DNA of 64,000 bases from Saccharina japonica (GCA_008828725.1 MEHQ01000660.1:594804-658803), one strand, 5' to 3'; shown: positions 1 through 9,886, numbered from the stretch's first letter. The notes: generated from the sequence alone by a model not told the origin. Translations and numbers: made by a program.

Positions 1-410
1 AGTATTTTGGGACTTATTTTGCAATTCGATCCGATCGACTTTCCCTCGCCCCTGCTCGCTCAAAATACAAATAGAAAATTCCTTCTCCGTGATTATTCTC
101 CCCAAGTTTTTTACCAATCAGATAAAAATTCAATTCGATCCATAAACAAAAAAGATTTAAAATAGATTCGATTCGAAATTTGTATTCGTCAATACGGGCC
201 CGTATTAGTACGAGCGCTAATACGGGTCCTCATTACAAGAACGGTGGGAATGAGGAGCGCGCCATACGCCTTCAAGTGGTCAAACTCCTAGCTGCATTAA
301 GCTACTGCGTTGGCCGTTTTTCTCGTTTTGCTGTGTTCCTGCAATTGTCATTGATTGGATCGTTTTGTATTTTAAGCGATTTGTGTCAGCACATAAACCT
401 TTTTTAGCTA
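1..410. other. No gene recognised
   Basis: AT-rich start of the window without a convincing coding frame. The only structure seen is a perfect palindrome, AATACGGGCCCGTATT (191-206), followed by a further TAATACGGG copy about 12 bases on. The meaning of this is unknown. Confidence 0.5.
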
Positions 411-640
411 ACGCGCGAGTATATAGGTTGGTGGGGGTGCGCTGTGGGTTGTGGGTGAGCGAGTAACTGGGTGGGTCGGTTGATACCTGGGCCGGTTGTC
501 ACAACACCTCCCACCAACATTTCTCGTAAAGCGATGAGCGTCACCGCGAAACCTTGTACAGACGTGGATCGGTGGGGTGTCGGTGTTCGTGGTCATATAT
601 ATACGTATATATATTTTTTTTCCATTCCATTTATTATCTG

Positions 641-690
641 GGTGGCGGTGGTGGTCGTGGTGGTGGTGGTGGTGGTGGTGGTGGTGGTGG
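641..690. repeat. (TGG)n microsatellite
   Basis: A run of TGG/GGT triplets with one CGT interruption. It lies just after a short fragment (about 609-637) reading TCCATTCCATTTATTATC, which is the complement of the 3' end of the SINE family described elsewhere. All long ORFs crossing this tract (poly-Gly, poly-Val, poly-His, poly-Trp) are products of the repeat. Confidence 0.9.
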
Positions 691-1303
691 TATAGCGTTT
701 GCTCGTGGTGCGGGTTGCTTGTTTTGTTGCAGGTGCAAATCTGGACTTGGTGCTTGAGAAAGAGCGCGGAGGTTGAATATAAAATCCCAGTGACAATTGC
801 CACTGGTTAGAGTTAGCTAGGGCAGTCACTATGACCTAGCTCCGCGATCTCGGCGCCGATTTCGACACGAGCAGTACGAAATAGTTAGCATAAATAGCGG
901 GCATCTATCACTCCCGAGCGCGTCTGAATCGGTTCAGTGTACGCGTCGCACGCCAAAAGCAAGGCGAACAGACGAAGGACGGACGAAGGACGAAGGACAA
1001 GCCTCAATATTAAGCAATCCGGTAAAGAAAGGCACGCTGTGGCAGTTTTCAGCACTGTTTTTTGTCCGTTTGTGTCTGTTCGTGAGCAGGGGTACACCCC
1101 CACACCTGCACACACGACCCCTTATAGAAGAGCATCTAATGAGGCTCGTCGGGCTAGCGCCCTCCTCGCCTCATTAGCTCCTCATAATAAGTTTTATTTA
1201 CCTGGTATTTGTTATCACGTATGATATATACCTGCTCACTTGGTCATGATGTGTTTCGTTTTCACTCGGTCTTGGTGTATTGTTGTGGTTGACTATTTTT
1301 ACA

Positions 1304-1390
1304 CTTAGGACCTGGTCCCACGAATTTGGGGACAAACTACTTGGAGTCAGTGTAGGACGTTTTTTTTTCAGTTCTGCATGGGTTGACCCC
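1304..1390 (+). mobile_element. TTAA-bounded short repeat, copy 1
   Basis: This 87-bp block shares the core CTGGTCCCACGAATTTGGGG and GGGGACAAACTACTTGGA with blocks at 1488-1558 and 47911-47982, and ends CAGTTCTGCATGGGTTGACC just before a TTAA. The other two copies are bounded by TTAA on both sides and end CAGTTCTGAATGGG. Size, TTAA borders and juxtaposition to a piggyBac-like MITE suggest a tiny non-autonomous piggyBac-type element. This copy has TTAG instead of TTAA on its left. Confidence 0.55.
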
Positions 1391-1394
1391 TTAA

Positions 1395-1483
1395 CCCTTT
1401 TAAGACTGCAGTCCCGTTTTGGGGACAAACCACTCAAATTCTAAGTAATTTGTCCCCAAAACGGGACTCCAGTCCTATAAGGG
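1395..1483. mobile_element. piggyBac-like MITE with TTAA target duplication
   Basis: An 89-bp foldback element flanked by TTAA on both sides (1391-1394 and 1484-1487). Its ends are inverted: the left begins CCCTTTTAAGACTGCAGTCC and the right, reverse-complemented, begins CCCTTATAGGACTGGAGTCC. The inverted arms continue through CCGTTTTGGGGACAAA, leaving a loop of only about 10 bases. TTAA target duplications and CCC(T)-starting ends are the known signature of piggyBac transposons. It has no coding capacity. Confidence 0.8.
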
Positions 1484-1487
1484 TTAA

Positions 1488-1558
1488 GAACTGGTCCCAC
1501 GTATATGGGGACAAACTACTTGCAACTAGAGTGGGATAATGTTTCAGTTCTGAATGGG
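1488..1558 (+). mobile_element. TTAA-bounded short repeat, copy 2
   Basis: A second copy of the short repeat, between TTAA at 1484-1487 (shared with the neighbouring MITE) and TTAA at 1559-1562. It starts GAACTGGTCCCAC and ends CAGTTCTGAATGGG. With copy 1 and the MITE it makes three elements head to tail within 260 bp. Confidence 0.65.
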
Positions 1559-1835
1559 TTAAGGCCGCTTCTTGTGCAGTTATTATTGAGGTTCACGAAT
1601 GGACAACATTTGATCAAGAGCAAAAACGCAGCATGTTATGCCACTCAAAACGAAGAACTATATGATCACAAAAACACAAGTACTATATATGAACATCAGT
1701 TTGATGAGGCCACCTCGATCATTCTGCGCCTCAGACTGATAAAAGTCAGAGGTAACAAACTGATGTTCATATTTGAGCCATTGTATAGGTTTATATATGC
1801 ATGGTATTATCAGTATAACATCAGTACAAGTACTT

Positions 1836-2166
1836 GTCGCCCCGGTGGTTCGGCAGGTAATAACTAGCTTGTTGTGTTGGAAATCGAGGGTTCGAGTCAC
1901 CGTATGGGGATTTTTATTCTCAAACGACACCAACTGTCGGGAGCGCATATTATAGCGTGGTTAAGCACAATTCGACCAGAGTTGACGAGGGAAGAAAGGG
2001 CTAAAATCTTCTCGCGATAAACAATGCAAGGCACATACCATAGTAGTGGGGAGGGGGGAGCAGCGCCTACTTAGTGACCCCGGATCTGAGGTACGACGAA
2101 AGAGGGAGAGAGCATAAAAGAGCGAAGGTAATAAATGGGTTTGAGGGAAAAAAAAAAACAAAAAAA
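1836..2166 (+). mobile_element. tRNA-derived SINE, full-length copy
   Basis: The 5' part is tRNA-like: an A-box-like segment near the start (CCCCGGTGGTTCGGCAGGTA) and a B box GGTTCGAGTC about 50 bases on. A family-specific body follows (AGAGTTGACGAGGGAAGAAA, then TGACCCCGGATCTGAG, then TAATAAATGGG) with an A-rich tail at about 2148-2166. The same order recurs at 40253, 60008 and, with a variant head, at 9464 and 26502. The internal RNA polymerase III promoter, shared body and A-rich tail define a SINE family; mobilising enzymes would come from elsewhere. Confidence 0.85.
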
Positions 2167-2197
2167 CTGTGATACGACAGGGGCGTCCACGTAGGGA

Positions 2198-2293
2198 AGA
2201 GAAAACGACACACCACACCCCCAGAGGGCGGAATAGAAAACCGCTGCAACCGTTGTGATCACATGATGAAATAAGAAATTGGAAAGAAAAAAA
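2198..2293 (+). repeat. Repeat 'AB', left half (A), interrupted
   Basis: From GAAAACGACACACCACACCC to the A-rich GGAAAGAAAAAAA, this segment nearly matches 5495-5592. At 5495 the B half follows directly. Here an 894-bp element separates A from B (which resumes at 3188). Confidence 0.8.
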
Positions 2294-3187
2294 TAGGGGA
2301 TTTAACAAAAAGGGGTACACCCCCCTGTATCGTTACAAAAAGGGGGACAGCGGTTTTCGCCGCCGGGTAAGCCCATGTACTCTGTCAAATCGACTCGGAA
2401 TTGAAATCTGATGCGTTTGCCACACTCACATGGCACCTCCCTACCATCCCCAGCGTTTTTTTTTTTTTTTTTCCATATGTTGAACGGGTGAACGAGAGCG
2501 ATGAAAAGGGGGATGTGAGCATATCCCCCTTTTTCTTATGCCTACGCGAGGGTATCCCCCTTTTCATCTACTTAGTTTGGGAATGTCCCCCTTTTTTCGT
2601 AACGTCCCCCTTTTTGTAAACATGCAGAGAGGTATCCCCCTTTTTGTATAAAAAAGACCTAGGGTAAGTGACCACTCCATGTTCTGGTTGTTGTGGCACG
2701 CCCAACAGACGACGTCTAACGTCGAAAAGACCAACGGCCCACACCTAGGCAAACGTGGCCAGCAGATCAGCATACATTGGTTGGCGCCCTGTGCCCTGTT
2801 GTCCTCAAAAATCACCAACATATATATAAACGAGTATACGTAAATATATACGTAACAAATGATAGTAGTACTCCTCTGGTACTACTGCTGGCTGCTGTAC
2901 GTATATATGTAGTCGTGCCGGTACCGCCGTATACGTGTCCGCGTATATCAGGTACGTACCATGGCGTAAAGGAGAGGAGATTCTGATTGTACCAGGAAAT
3001 GAGCTGTTGAGCTGTTCGGTCAGAGTGATGGTTAATATATGACTATGAGTATACCGTTAATGCGCTGGGCCGTTGAATTGGTGTTGACGACCGCCTCTTT
3101 AACGATAACCCCGCCGCCGGTGCTTGGTGTTGTCCCCCCTTTTGTTACGATATATGAGGGGTGTCCCCCTTTTTGTCAAATGCCCAA
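2294..3187. mobile_element. TIR element with GTCCCCCTTTTTGT motif arrays
   Basis: An 894-bp insertion that splits repeat AB. Its ends form inverted repeats of about 55 bp: left TAGGGGATTTAACAAAAAGG, right (reverse complement) TTGGGCATTTGACAAAAAGG, both continuing into TATCGT(T/A)ACAAAA. Inside, the motif GTCCCCCTTTTTGT or its complement is repeated near both ends (2305-2350, 2500-2655, 3130-3180). The left end fits the 5-base hAT end rule (TAGGG); the right end (TTGGG) does not. The site is A-rich, so an 8-bp duplication cannot be read cleanly. No transposase frame was seen, so it is non-autonomous. Confidence 0.75.
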
Positions 3188-3312
3188 AAATATATCCTTA
3201 TTTTCATTTTTTTTTCAATTGGTTTTAGTAACAGCCCCCCCCCCTAGCCCCTAAACGAACAAAAAAATCTGTGAGATGTCGAAAAACACAAATATCGACC
3301 ACCCTCGGATAC
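3188..3312 (+). repeat. Repeat 'AB', right half (B), interrupted
   Basis: Matches 5590-5702 from TTGGTTTTAGTAAC through the C-run and AACGAACAAAAAA to GTGAGATGTCG and TCGACCACCCTCG. It resumes the repeat after the inserted TIR element. Confidence 0.75.
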
Positions 3313-3319
3313 GAGTACA

Positions 3320-4720
3320 AATACTCGTATTGTAAACCTACCCAGCACACCAGAAGAGGTGCTGCATATACAGACTGAAGCGGCCGCGTACATGTCCACG
3401 CTCGCCCGGCCCTCAACCAGGAACAAGCTTTCACTCGCCCGGCCGTCAGCCAGGAATTCTCTCTACGGCATGGGGGAGGGACGATGCGGTGGATGTGGTA
3501 CTGCTTGCTGTAGATCGTCAGGGGTTTGTTGTATTAATATCGTAGACGATATCTACCTGGCAGCTCGAATGAAACATACCACAATGTACAGTAGTATACG
3601 TGTACCGCCGTTTGTTATATGATGTAATGCTGTGAGCCTGTGTTTTATCATGCCCCCCAACTAGACAGCCGACACGATGCTCTCGACTCGCCGAGCACGC
3701 TCGGTATCTGGGTTCTTTCGCTGCTCGCTTGGCGCGCAGAGGCGGCACATGCCGGGCGATTATGGGGATAACTCGAATATAACTGTTTATCTGTATACTG
3801 CTGTATACCGTAGTAGGGGTCCCCCAATAAGGCGGTGGTGTGCCAGAGCAATAAAACCGCCTTATAGAGGGAATGCGGCTTATTCATTCCAGGTGATTAT
3901 TAATAGTGCAATTTCCCAGTGGCGCCAAGCGATTTTGACCGCCTTATATCGGGATACCGCCTTATAGGGATACCGCCTCATTGGGGGCCCCTCACTGTAT
4001 GCACAAGACAGTATACGAGTGAGTACAATCGGGGTAGTACGTACTATGCGTCGAACCTCCTCTGCTCTATAGACACTGCGTATGTAATAGACACTACGTA
4101 TGTATACGTATATAATATGTGTCGTATCTCGTCTTTAGTGGTCTCCGTACGTATGATATCACAAGATCAACATGACAAAAAAAAGTGACTTTTGTCATAC
4201 GCCTGCGTACTGCGTAATAATATACACATCCACACTTCGACCTGTCTTTCTGCTGTACGTATGTACGTACAGGACTTGAGAAATTGAAGTCACAAACAGA
4301 AGAGTCCAAGGGGGTCTATTTGTGAACCGAAAAATGCATAAGAAATAGCCTCATTTGAGACATGCTCTGCCATGAACGTCTGTCCTATCTACTTTGATGC
4401 GACGACATAGTGTGTAATTCTTTTTGCTGGCCATTTCAGGTAGGGGTTGTTTTGGCGGTGCCCAAAACTTGGCTGTGGCAATCAACTTGCCATGTCAGTA
4501 GATATGTCTGCCTCTAGATCGACAAAAACTCAAGGGCTGATACATCCGAGGGGCAGTGAGACGTGGAAGTGTTGACGGCGTGAGCTTTATTTTTCACCCA
4601 GCCGCCGGTGGATAAAACAATAACAAACTAAAAATCGACAAAAACGTCGGTCTTGCCGCCATGATCCGCAACAACTGCACTGCAGTGGCTCCGACGATGG
4701 GCGCCCAAACGAGAGTATCT
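3320..4720. other. No gene recognised
   Basis: About 1.4 kb with only short open frames and many TACGTA runs (3990-4270). A motif 'accgcct(t/c)at' recurs at about 3830-3985 (ACCGCCTTATAGAGGGA, ACCGCCTTATATCGGGATA, ACCGCCTTATAGGGATA, ACCGCCTCATTGGGG), a degenerate short repeat. No coding or RNA signal that I can support. Confidence 0.5.
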
Positions 4721-4728
4721 AGTGATCG

Positions 4729-4832
4729 ACTTCGGGATCACGCCTTCGAAGTGTCTGTGTTCACATTAGACACACACGCAAAAAGGTTTCGGGATCACCC
4801 TTCGTGTTTGTGTTGACATTAGACACACACCC
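4729..4832 (+). repeat. Tandem repeat, two 57-bp units
   Basis: TTCGGGATCAC followed by TTCG, GTGT(C/T)TGTGTT, (C/G)ACATTAGACACACAC occurs twice with a period of about 57 bp. It is a local tandem duplication without coding potential. Confidence 0.7.
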
Positions 4833-5494
4833 AAGAAGGCGGGGCCTTCAGTAGCTATGTCTATATACGTACATACCATAGAAAAGTACCTCAAAGTCTT
4901 ACGTACTCCAAACCAGGGTTATAATTAGGCGGTGGAATGTTGCGCAGTTGCACCATTTTTCTGAGAAATCGGCGCAGCGCACCACGAAAGGGAGTAGATG
5001 TGCGGCTTGCCGCACATCCGTTTTCGGTCCCCGCACCTTTTCGGGCCGCAGGTCCCAAAAAAAGTGCGGGGCCAAATTCACCGAAGGCGTTTTTTTATTT
5101 TTTTTGGGTCTGTTTTTGCCGTAGGCGAAAAATGTTTGGGTCTGTTTTCGGCGAAGAAAGGGGAAAAAACATTTTGCGGCCTTTTTTGTGATTCTTTCGA
5201 CAATTTCATGCTGAATTTCTCTGTGGATTTCCTTTTTAGGGAACCAAGTTCAAACTTATGACGTTTTTATGTGTCCGGCGATCAGATAGGCTTAAAAGGC
5301 TCGCAAATATAGAGGAAGAGGTGGTTTGAGTGTTTCAATGGTTCGAATGATAATCAAATGAGAAAAAACGCTTGGATGAGTAAGTTGCCCCGTGATAATA
5401 ATGCCGTATTGATGGTATATCCATCAGGTATGCATGCAGTTTTGTGCAGCAGCGTCTGTCCTTGTTTCTTTGCTCTTTGCACAGGGCGCCCAGA

Positions 5495-5702
5495 AAAAAG
5501 AGAAAACGACACACCACACCCCCAGAGGGCGGAATAGAAAACCGTTGCAACCGTTGTGATCACATGATGAAATAAGAAAATGGAAAAAAAAAATTATCCA
5601 TATTTTCCTTTTTTCACTTGGTTTTAGTAACCCTCCCCCCCCCTAACGAACAAAAAATTATGTGAGATGTCGAAACAAAAAAATCGACCACCCTCGCTTT
5701 GC
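5495..5702 (+). repeat. Repeat 'AB', uninterrupted copy
   Basis: The continuous version of the repeat found split at 2198-2293 and 3188-3312. It serves as the unoccupied reference for the 894-bp insertion. It starts GAAAACGACACACCACACCC and ends at ATCGACCACCCTCG. It has no coding potential; its own class is unknown. Confidence 0.75.
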
Positions 5703-5867
5703 ATGACATTCTAAGCCAGTCTGACTCACGCCTACTACGAGTCGTATAGGGTAAGAAAAGCGAATGTGAGACGCAAATTTTGAGTAAGTTTACGCATATA
5801 TGTCCAAAATTTTCGCCTCCGGGGGGCCTCCGGGGGCCCCTGCGGGGGGCGCACCTCGCCTCCGGCT

Positions 5868-5922
5868 CGTGGTGCGCGACGCGCACCACGGTTTTAGCCC
5901 GTGGTGCGCTGCGCGCACCACG
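5868..5922. repeat. Two tandem GC-rich hairpins
   Basis: Two near-perfect inverted repeats lie side by side in a very GC-rich stretch (5815-5935): CGTGGTGCGCG/CGCGCACCACG around 5868-5890 and CGTGGTGCGC/GCGCACCACG around 5900-5922. The block contrasts in base composition with its AT-rich flanks. Function unknown. Confidence 0.7.
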
Positions 5923-6094
5923 CGCTGGAACACTAATTATAACCCTGCTCCAAACCACCCAACAGGTAACGATATTTCTGTTTGGGTACTGTTTCGTTTG
6001 GTTTGTTTGGTTTGTTTGTTTTCTCCACGAAGAGAGCACGCAAAAACACAAATTGAACCACGAGTATTATTTTCAACAGCCAGACAGGGAGGGG

Positions 6095-6190
6095 GGTGTA
6101 CTCATATCGTGCACGGCCGTAGTCGTATGACCATAGACCCTCGCATCCCTACAATTCCGGGACGGAGCACGGGGCGGGGGGGTAAATGTA
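6095..6190 (+). repeat. Fragment of the 27-34 kb module
   Basis: GTGCACGGCCGTAGTCGTA, CCATAGACCCTCGCATCCC and GGGACGGAGCACG followed by a G-run are shared with 30785-30860, 30881-30945 and 31835-31900. This is a solitary dispersed copy of that module, which shows it can occur outside the duplicated region. Confidence 0.7.
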
Positions 6191-6331
6191 GCCTAATTCC
6201 AAGTGAAAAGCGTTTGTTTTTGTTTTCTTTTTCAATCGTTTTTCTGGATTCGTACAGAAATCCCAAAGTTCCGTGTGTTTTGTGTTTCAGTTTGGCCTCG
6301 TAGCTCCGTTTTTACGTTATTCTGTATACTC

Positions 6332-6497
6332 CTCTTTTCCATCCCATGGATTAGCGTCGATCTCATTTCATTTATCTGTCCGACTAAAAACTCATACCCG
6401 GGGCTCGCTCTTATTCTCCTTCCCAACTACGGTCTATATGCCTTGCATCCCTACTACAGCTCTTTCTTCCCTCGTTGAGTTGCGTCGAATCGTACCA
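6332..6497 (-). mobile_element. Diverged, 5'-truncated SINE fragment
   Basis: Read on the minus strand, ATTCGACGCAACTCAACGAG and GGGAAGAAAGAGCT correspond to the SINE body, followed by AATGAAATGAGATC and ATGGGATGGAAAAGAG as a degraded 3' end. The tRNA-like head is missing. Confidence 0.5.
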
Positions 6498-6549
6498 TAT
6501 GGAATAACAAAACAACCAGGAATGAACAGGCGTCACAGCTAACAATACT

Positions 6550-6733
6550 ACAGCAGTACGTACAGGACACCTAATGAAAAACAGAAAATATGGTCCAGGC
6601 TAGATTTCGTATTTGAGAGAGGGTGCTTTCTACGCTAACTTCGAGATGACGACTCCTGCATTTCTTATTTTCCTCTAAATCTCAGTCTGGCTTTCTTATT
6701 TGCCCGTTTTCTATTACGTGTTCCGTACTGCTG
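6550..6733. mobile_element. MITE, ACAGGACACCTAATRA family
   Basis: A 184-bp element with inverted ends: left ACAGCAGTACGTACAGGACA, right (reverse complement) ACAGCAGTACGGAACACGTA. The interior includes GGTCCAGGCT near the left and AATCTCAGTCTGGC near the right. Relatives lie at 18836, 46581 and, more diverged, 51297. No ORF; non-autonomous. Confidence 0.7.
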
Positions 6734-7026
6734 TGTACATTTGGTAAATCTGGCGGTACCGAAGGCGTACGTACATACCTCCATCCAGGCACAGCAGTCG
6801 TTGTGACACAGTCCGAAATCCGGCTTGACTGGTCTACAAACTGATCAACGAGAACAGCTTTGAAGAAGGTGCTGACGATTGCAGCAAAGCTATCGTTGCC
6901 CGGTGTCCGGTTCCTTATGTAGAGCAGGACCCAGATTTTACAGAGTCTGGTGCTCGTGGTGCACCTCACTTGTTGTTATTTTTACTCCGTTATCCCAAGC
7001 TAATTTTATATTTAGTTTGTTTTTTG

Positions 7027-7450
7027 CAGGGCTGTTCGCGGGTCAGGTCAAATCTCACGGGTCAGGTCTGACCCGACCCGACCCGCGAGAATTTTGAGAT
7101 ATCGGGTCATGACCCGACCCGACCCGCGAAAATTTGAGATGTCGGGTCATGACCCGACCCGACCCGCTAGAATTTTGAGATGTCAGGTCATGACCCGACC
7201 CGACCCGCGAGAGTTTGGAAACCTATTGACCCGACCCGACCCGACCCGTGAGATTTGCAAATCTCCTGACCCGACCCGACCTGACCCGACCCGACCTGAC
7301 CCGTGAGATTTTGAACACCTCCTGACCCGACCCGACCCGACCCGCCAGATACCGATTGACCCGTGAGATACGGGTTTCATACGGGTCGGGTCGACTGGAC
7401 CCGTGATATTTCTCGCGGGTCAAAGATAAAAACTCACGGGTCCAAACCTG
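7027..7450. repeat. GACCCG/CGGGTC minisatellite, probably transposon-end repeats
   Basis: The motif CATGACCCGACCCGACCCGC recurs with a 40-41-bp period (7105, 7145, 7186) separated by GAGAATTTTGAGATGTC-like spacers. Further units are less regular, and orientation is inverted at the far end (ATACGGGTCGGGTCGACTGG). The array begins CAGGGCTGTTCGCGGGTCAG, which satisfies the hAT terminal rule (C/T-A-A/G-N-G). No matching opposite end or target duplication was found, so assignment to hAT is inference. ORFs across it are repeat artefacts. Confidence 0.7.
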
Positions 7451-7680
7451 TACGTAGTCGTTGCTCGTTTGTCCGTTGGTTGGGCCTTGGTCCCTCATAA
7501 TATTCCTAGAGTGTCGTGCTTGTTTGTGTTTTTTTGTGTTTTTTTGCTTCAGTTTTATACTTTGTGATGCGTGCTCCCGAGAAGATCTTCGCGAATAGGG
7601 AGAGAGGTAGACCCAGATCCCGCACATTGCCGTGCCTACGATGTCTTCTTCTCGGGTCGACCTGATAGCTCTGACCCAAG

Positions 7681-7803
7681 ATGGCTTCTGCTTCCGCCCC
7701 GGAAAGCGGGCAGACTATGCCGTCTCCGGCCAGGGCAAGCGTACTAATTTATCCATCCATACGAACAACATGTCAAGTACACATTGGGTTAATAATAAAC
7801 TAA
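7681..7803 (+). CDS. Possible short first exon or ORF
   Basis: CCAAGATGGCTTCTGCTTCC has a good eukaryotic start context. It opens a 40-codon frame rich in Ala, Ser and Pro at its start (MASASAPESGQTMPSPARAS) before drifting into AT-rich codons and a TAA. It could be a first exon whose donor lies near 7740, or chance. No family recognised. Confidence 0.15.
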   Translation: MASASAPESGQTMPSPARASVLIYPSIRTTCQVHIGLIIN

Positions 7804-8070
7804 AAAAACACGGGTTGTAGTCTCTGCTCGCTACGTATATACTCGTATCACATATCATACGAACAACAGAGTACTTGACAGTTTCGGGGGGAAAATACAT
7901 GAAATCGCCCAGGGCGCGTCGTACGATCTACGATACTATTTACGATCTACGATGATAGAGGGCAGCATTTTGTTTTTCTGAAACATTTCCTGGGTGATCG
8001 GCCAAAATCGTCGGACATTCATTCTATAATAGTGTTCCTATCGTTTATATTGTGTTAGTGTACTCGTAGT

Positions 8071-8165
8071 GCTGTATGTAAACCCAGGCCATGGTATTGC
8101 ATATAGAGTACTGCTGTATGTAAACCCAGGCCATGGTATTGCATATAGAGTACTGCTGTATGTAA
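8071..8165 (+). repeat. 42-bp tandem repeat, about 2.3 units
   Basis: GCTGTATGTAAACCCAGGCC followed by ATGGTATTGCATATAGAGTA repeats at 8071, 8113 and partly at 8155. The copies are essentially identical, so the duplication is recent. Confidence 0.85.
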
Positions 8166-8184
8166 ACACAGTCTGGTTTTAGGT

Positions 8185-8245
8185 GAAGCATAGAGCTCCT
8201 CCTCAAGCGACCACCGTCAGGAACAAACACGGTGTACCTCTCCAA
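8185..8245 (+). mobile_element. Relic of the TACGGTAGAGGT MITE end
   Basis: GAGCTCCTCCTCAAGCGACC, ACCGTCAGGAACAAACACGG and TGTACCTCTCC match the right-hand interior and end of the MITE family at 34963 and 35679. Only this terminal piece remains. Confidence 0.45.
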
Positions 8246-8537
8246 CTATGTACGACTGCTGCTTGCGCTGCAGCCTACAGCCCTGGTGGGAGTCAGCTTC
8301 GGCCGTGAGGGAAAATATTTAGTAATTTCAATCACGAATTATCATCTTGAGGAGTGCAAAGTTTGAGAAAACCAAAGGGACGCAGATATTTACGTATATG
8401 CGTCGCCAGGCTATTCGCTACAGTAATATGATTGTTGTGAGGTTGAGTTCGTTAGGGTTTATGAAAATGATAAAATACGTCAGCTGTCAGCTGCGATGCG
8501 AACGATTGAAGGGATGCACAGATGGAGAACTGATATT

Positions 8538-8942
8538 CACGACTACGTGGGCGAGATTTAAATCATGACTACGGCTCGACTACGGGGACGTTTACGAGCC
8601 ATCCCCGGGTTTTGGGCCTTGCGTTTCGCATTTTCCCGTTGCAGCCGTCCTCTCCAGCACACCAAACAAATCCCACAGACCAGCGTGCAACAACAGCTGA
8701 GCCCTGCAGCAGCGTCTTTCTTGGGGAATAAACCCTAAGAGTTAGGCAATTATCACGTAAAAAACATTCGCTGTAGCTCTCACAGCCCAAAAGACCGGCA
8801 ACTACAGTACTACTGTAACAATAACCCTACCATTTCCCCAACCCTGACCTTATCTTCACCCCGAAACGCAAGTCCTTAAATCCGGGGATGGCTCGTAAAC
8901 GTCCCCGTAGTCGTGATTTAAATCTCGCCTACGTAGTCGTGA
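8538..8942. mobile_element. MITE with about 60-bp terminal inverted repeats
   Basis: The left end (CACGACTACGTGGGCGAGAT, then TTAAATCATGACTACG, GGGGACGTTTACGAGCCATC) reappears inverted at the right end. The left arm has an 11-bp extra copy of GCTCGACTACG. The interior is unique, contains no frame of note, and includes a GTTACAGTAGTACTGTAG palindrome. The target duplication is not clear. A lone palindrome at 50759 carries the same GGGGACGTTTA motif. Confidence 0.75.
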
Positions 8943-9169
8943 GTATCAGGTCCCGCACAGATGCTCCGAGTACCTTGGAGTAAAGTAAGAAGTATTGGAG
9001 ATAAGGTACTTCATTCAGGTACTTCGTGTACTCGGAGTATTCCGTGGTTCGATACTCCGGGAGACTGCTCGTACGCGCAGTACGGGAGACTGCTCGTACT
9101 CGGAGTATTTCGGGCATGAACACTCTCGATAGTACTGCTTATACTGGGAGTATTTCAGGGTCCGATATT

Positions 9170-9422
9170 GACGCGTGCTGCGTGCTACGATAAAGATGAC
9201 ACATTTTGGCTGAATCGTTTTCTGAACGATCGGGCTCCCTAACCCAAATCCGTCGGACTTTCATTTTCGTGACGGATAATGTCTCAGAGTATAATTCGGT
9301 CGTGATATTTCGCATCCGGCAGCGCTTTTGTTTTCCTCCGAAATCGTTTTTTCGATGAGGTATGACGCTCCTTACGTGAGGAGCTTAGAAAAACATGGTG
9401 CACCTCTATCGTAGCATGCGTC
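9170..9422 (+). mobile_element. MITE, GACGCGTGCTACGGTAGAGGT family, inserted in palindrome array
   Basis: A 253-bp element starting GACGCGTGCTGCGTGCTACG and ending CACCTCTATCGTAGCATGCG-TC. The interior is shared with 34963-35210: CATTTTGGCTGAATCGTT, CGTCGGACTTTCATTTT, TTTCGCATCCGGCAGC and GTATGACGCTCCTTA. The flanking palindrome array continues on both sides (TCCGATAT before, GCGGGTACTCC after), so it inserted into a pre-existing TACTC element. No ORF. Confidence 0.85.
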
Positions 9423-9463
9423 TATTGCGGGTACTCCTTGTACTCGCAGTATTTAGGGCTATA

Positions 9464-9886
9464 CGGTCGCCCTGGTGGGCTAGCAGGTAAGCACGGAGCT
9501 TGTTAGCGTCAAGGTCGTGAGTTCGAGCCCCCCCGAGTGCAGTCGCCCCGGTGGGCTAGCAGGTAAACACGAAGCTTGTTAGCGTCAAGGTCGCGAGTTC
9601 GAGCTCCCCCGAGTATATGCTGGTGTGGACTTTTTCTCGTAAAAATATATATTGACTATTAATAGCTGAAAGCGCGAGAGCGTGAGTTAGCAAAAATGCG
9701 ATGAAGATCGACGAGCGTTGGGAAGGCTGAAACCTCTGCGCGATAAAAGTCAAGGCAAGAACCGTGTGGGGGACGACGGAGAGGAGCCTACTTTGTAACC
9801 CCGGATCTGAGTTCTGACTATACGGAGGGAGGGAGAAAGGCAGAAGTGCAAAGATAATAAATGGGATGGAAAAAAACGAAAAAAAG
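9464..9886 (+). mobile_element. SINE with duplicated tRNA-like head
   Basis: The tRNA-like head GTCGCCC(T/C)GGTGGGCTAGC...GAGTTCGAGC occurs twice in tandem (9466-9540 and 9542-9617). The shared body then follows (AAAGCGCGAGAGCGTGAGTT, ATCGACGAGCGTTGGGAAGG, CCCCGGATCTGAGTT, ATAATAAATGGGATGG) with an A-rich tail. The A box (TGGGCTAGCAGG) and B box (GAGTTCGAGC) are visible in both heads. The TACTC array resumes directly after the tail. Confidence 0.85.

Noticed and set aside
408..829. ORFs with poly-His, poly-Val, poly-Gly and poly-Trp
   Set aside because: All come from the TGG microsatellite.
7027..7450. CRISPR-like array of repeats and spacers
   Set aside because: The 40-bp units are degenerate, spacers are themselves repeated, orientation flips, and the context is eukaryotic.
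9464..9617. Two tandem tRNA genes
   Set aside because: A and B boxes are present but the sequences cannot form a complete cloverleaf with a matching acceptor stem, and the same heads occur attached to SINE bodies elsewhere.
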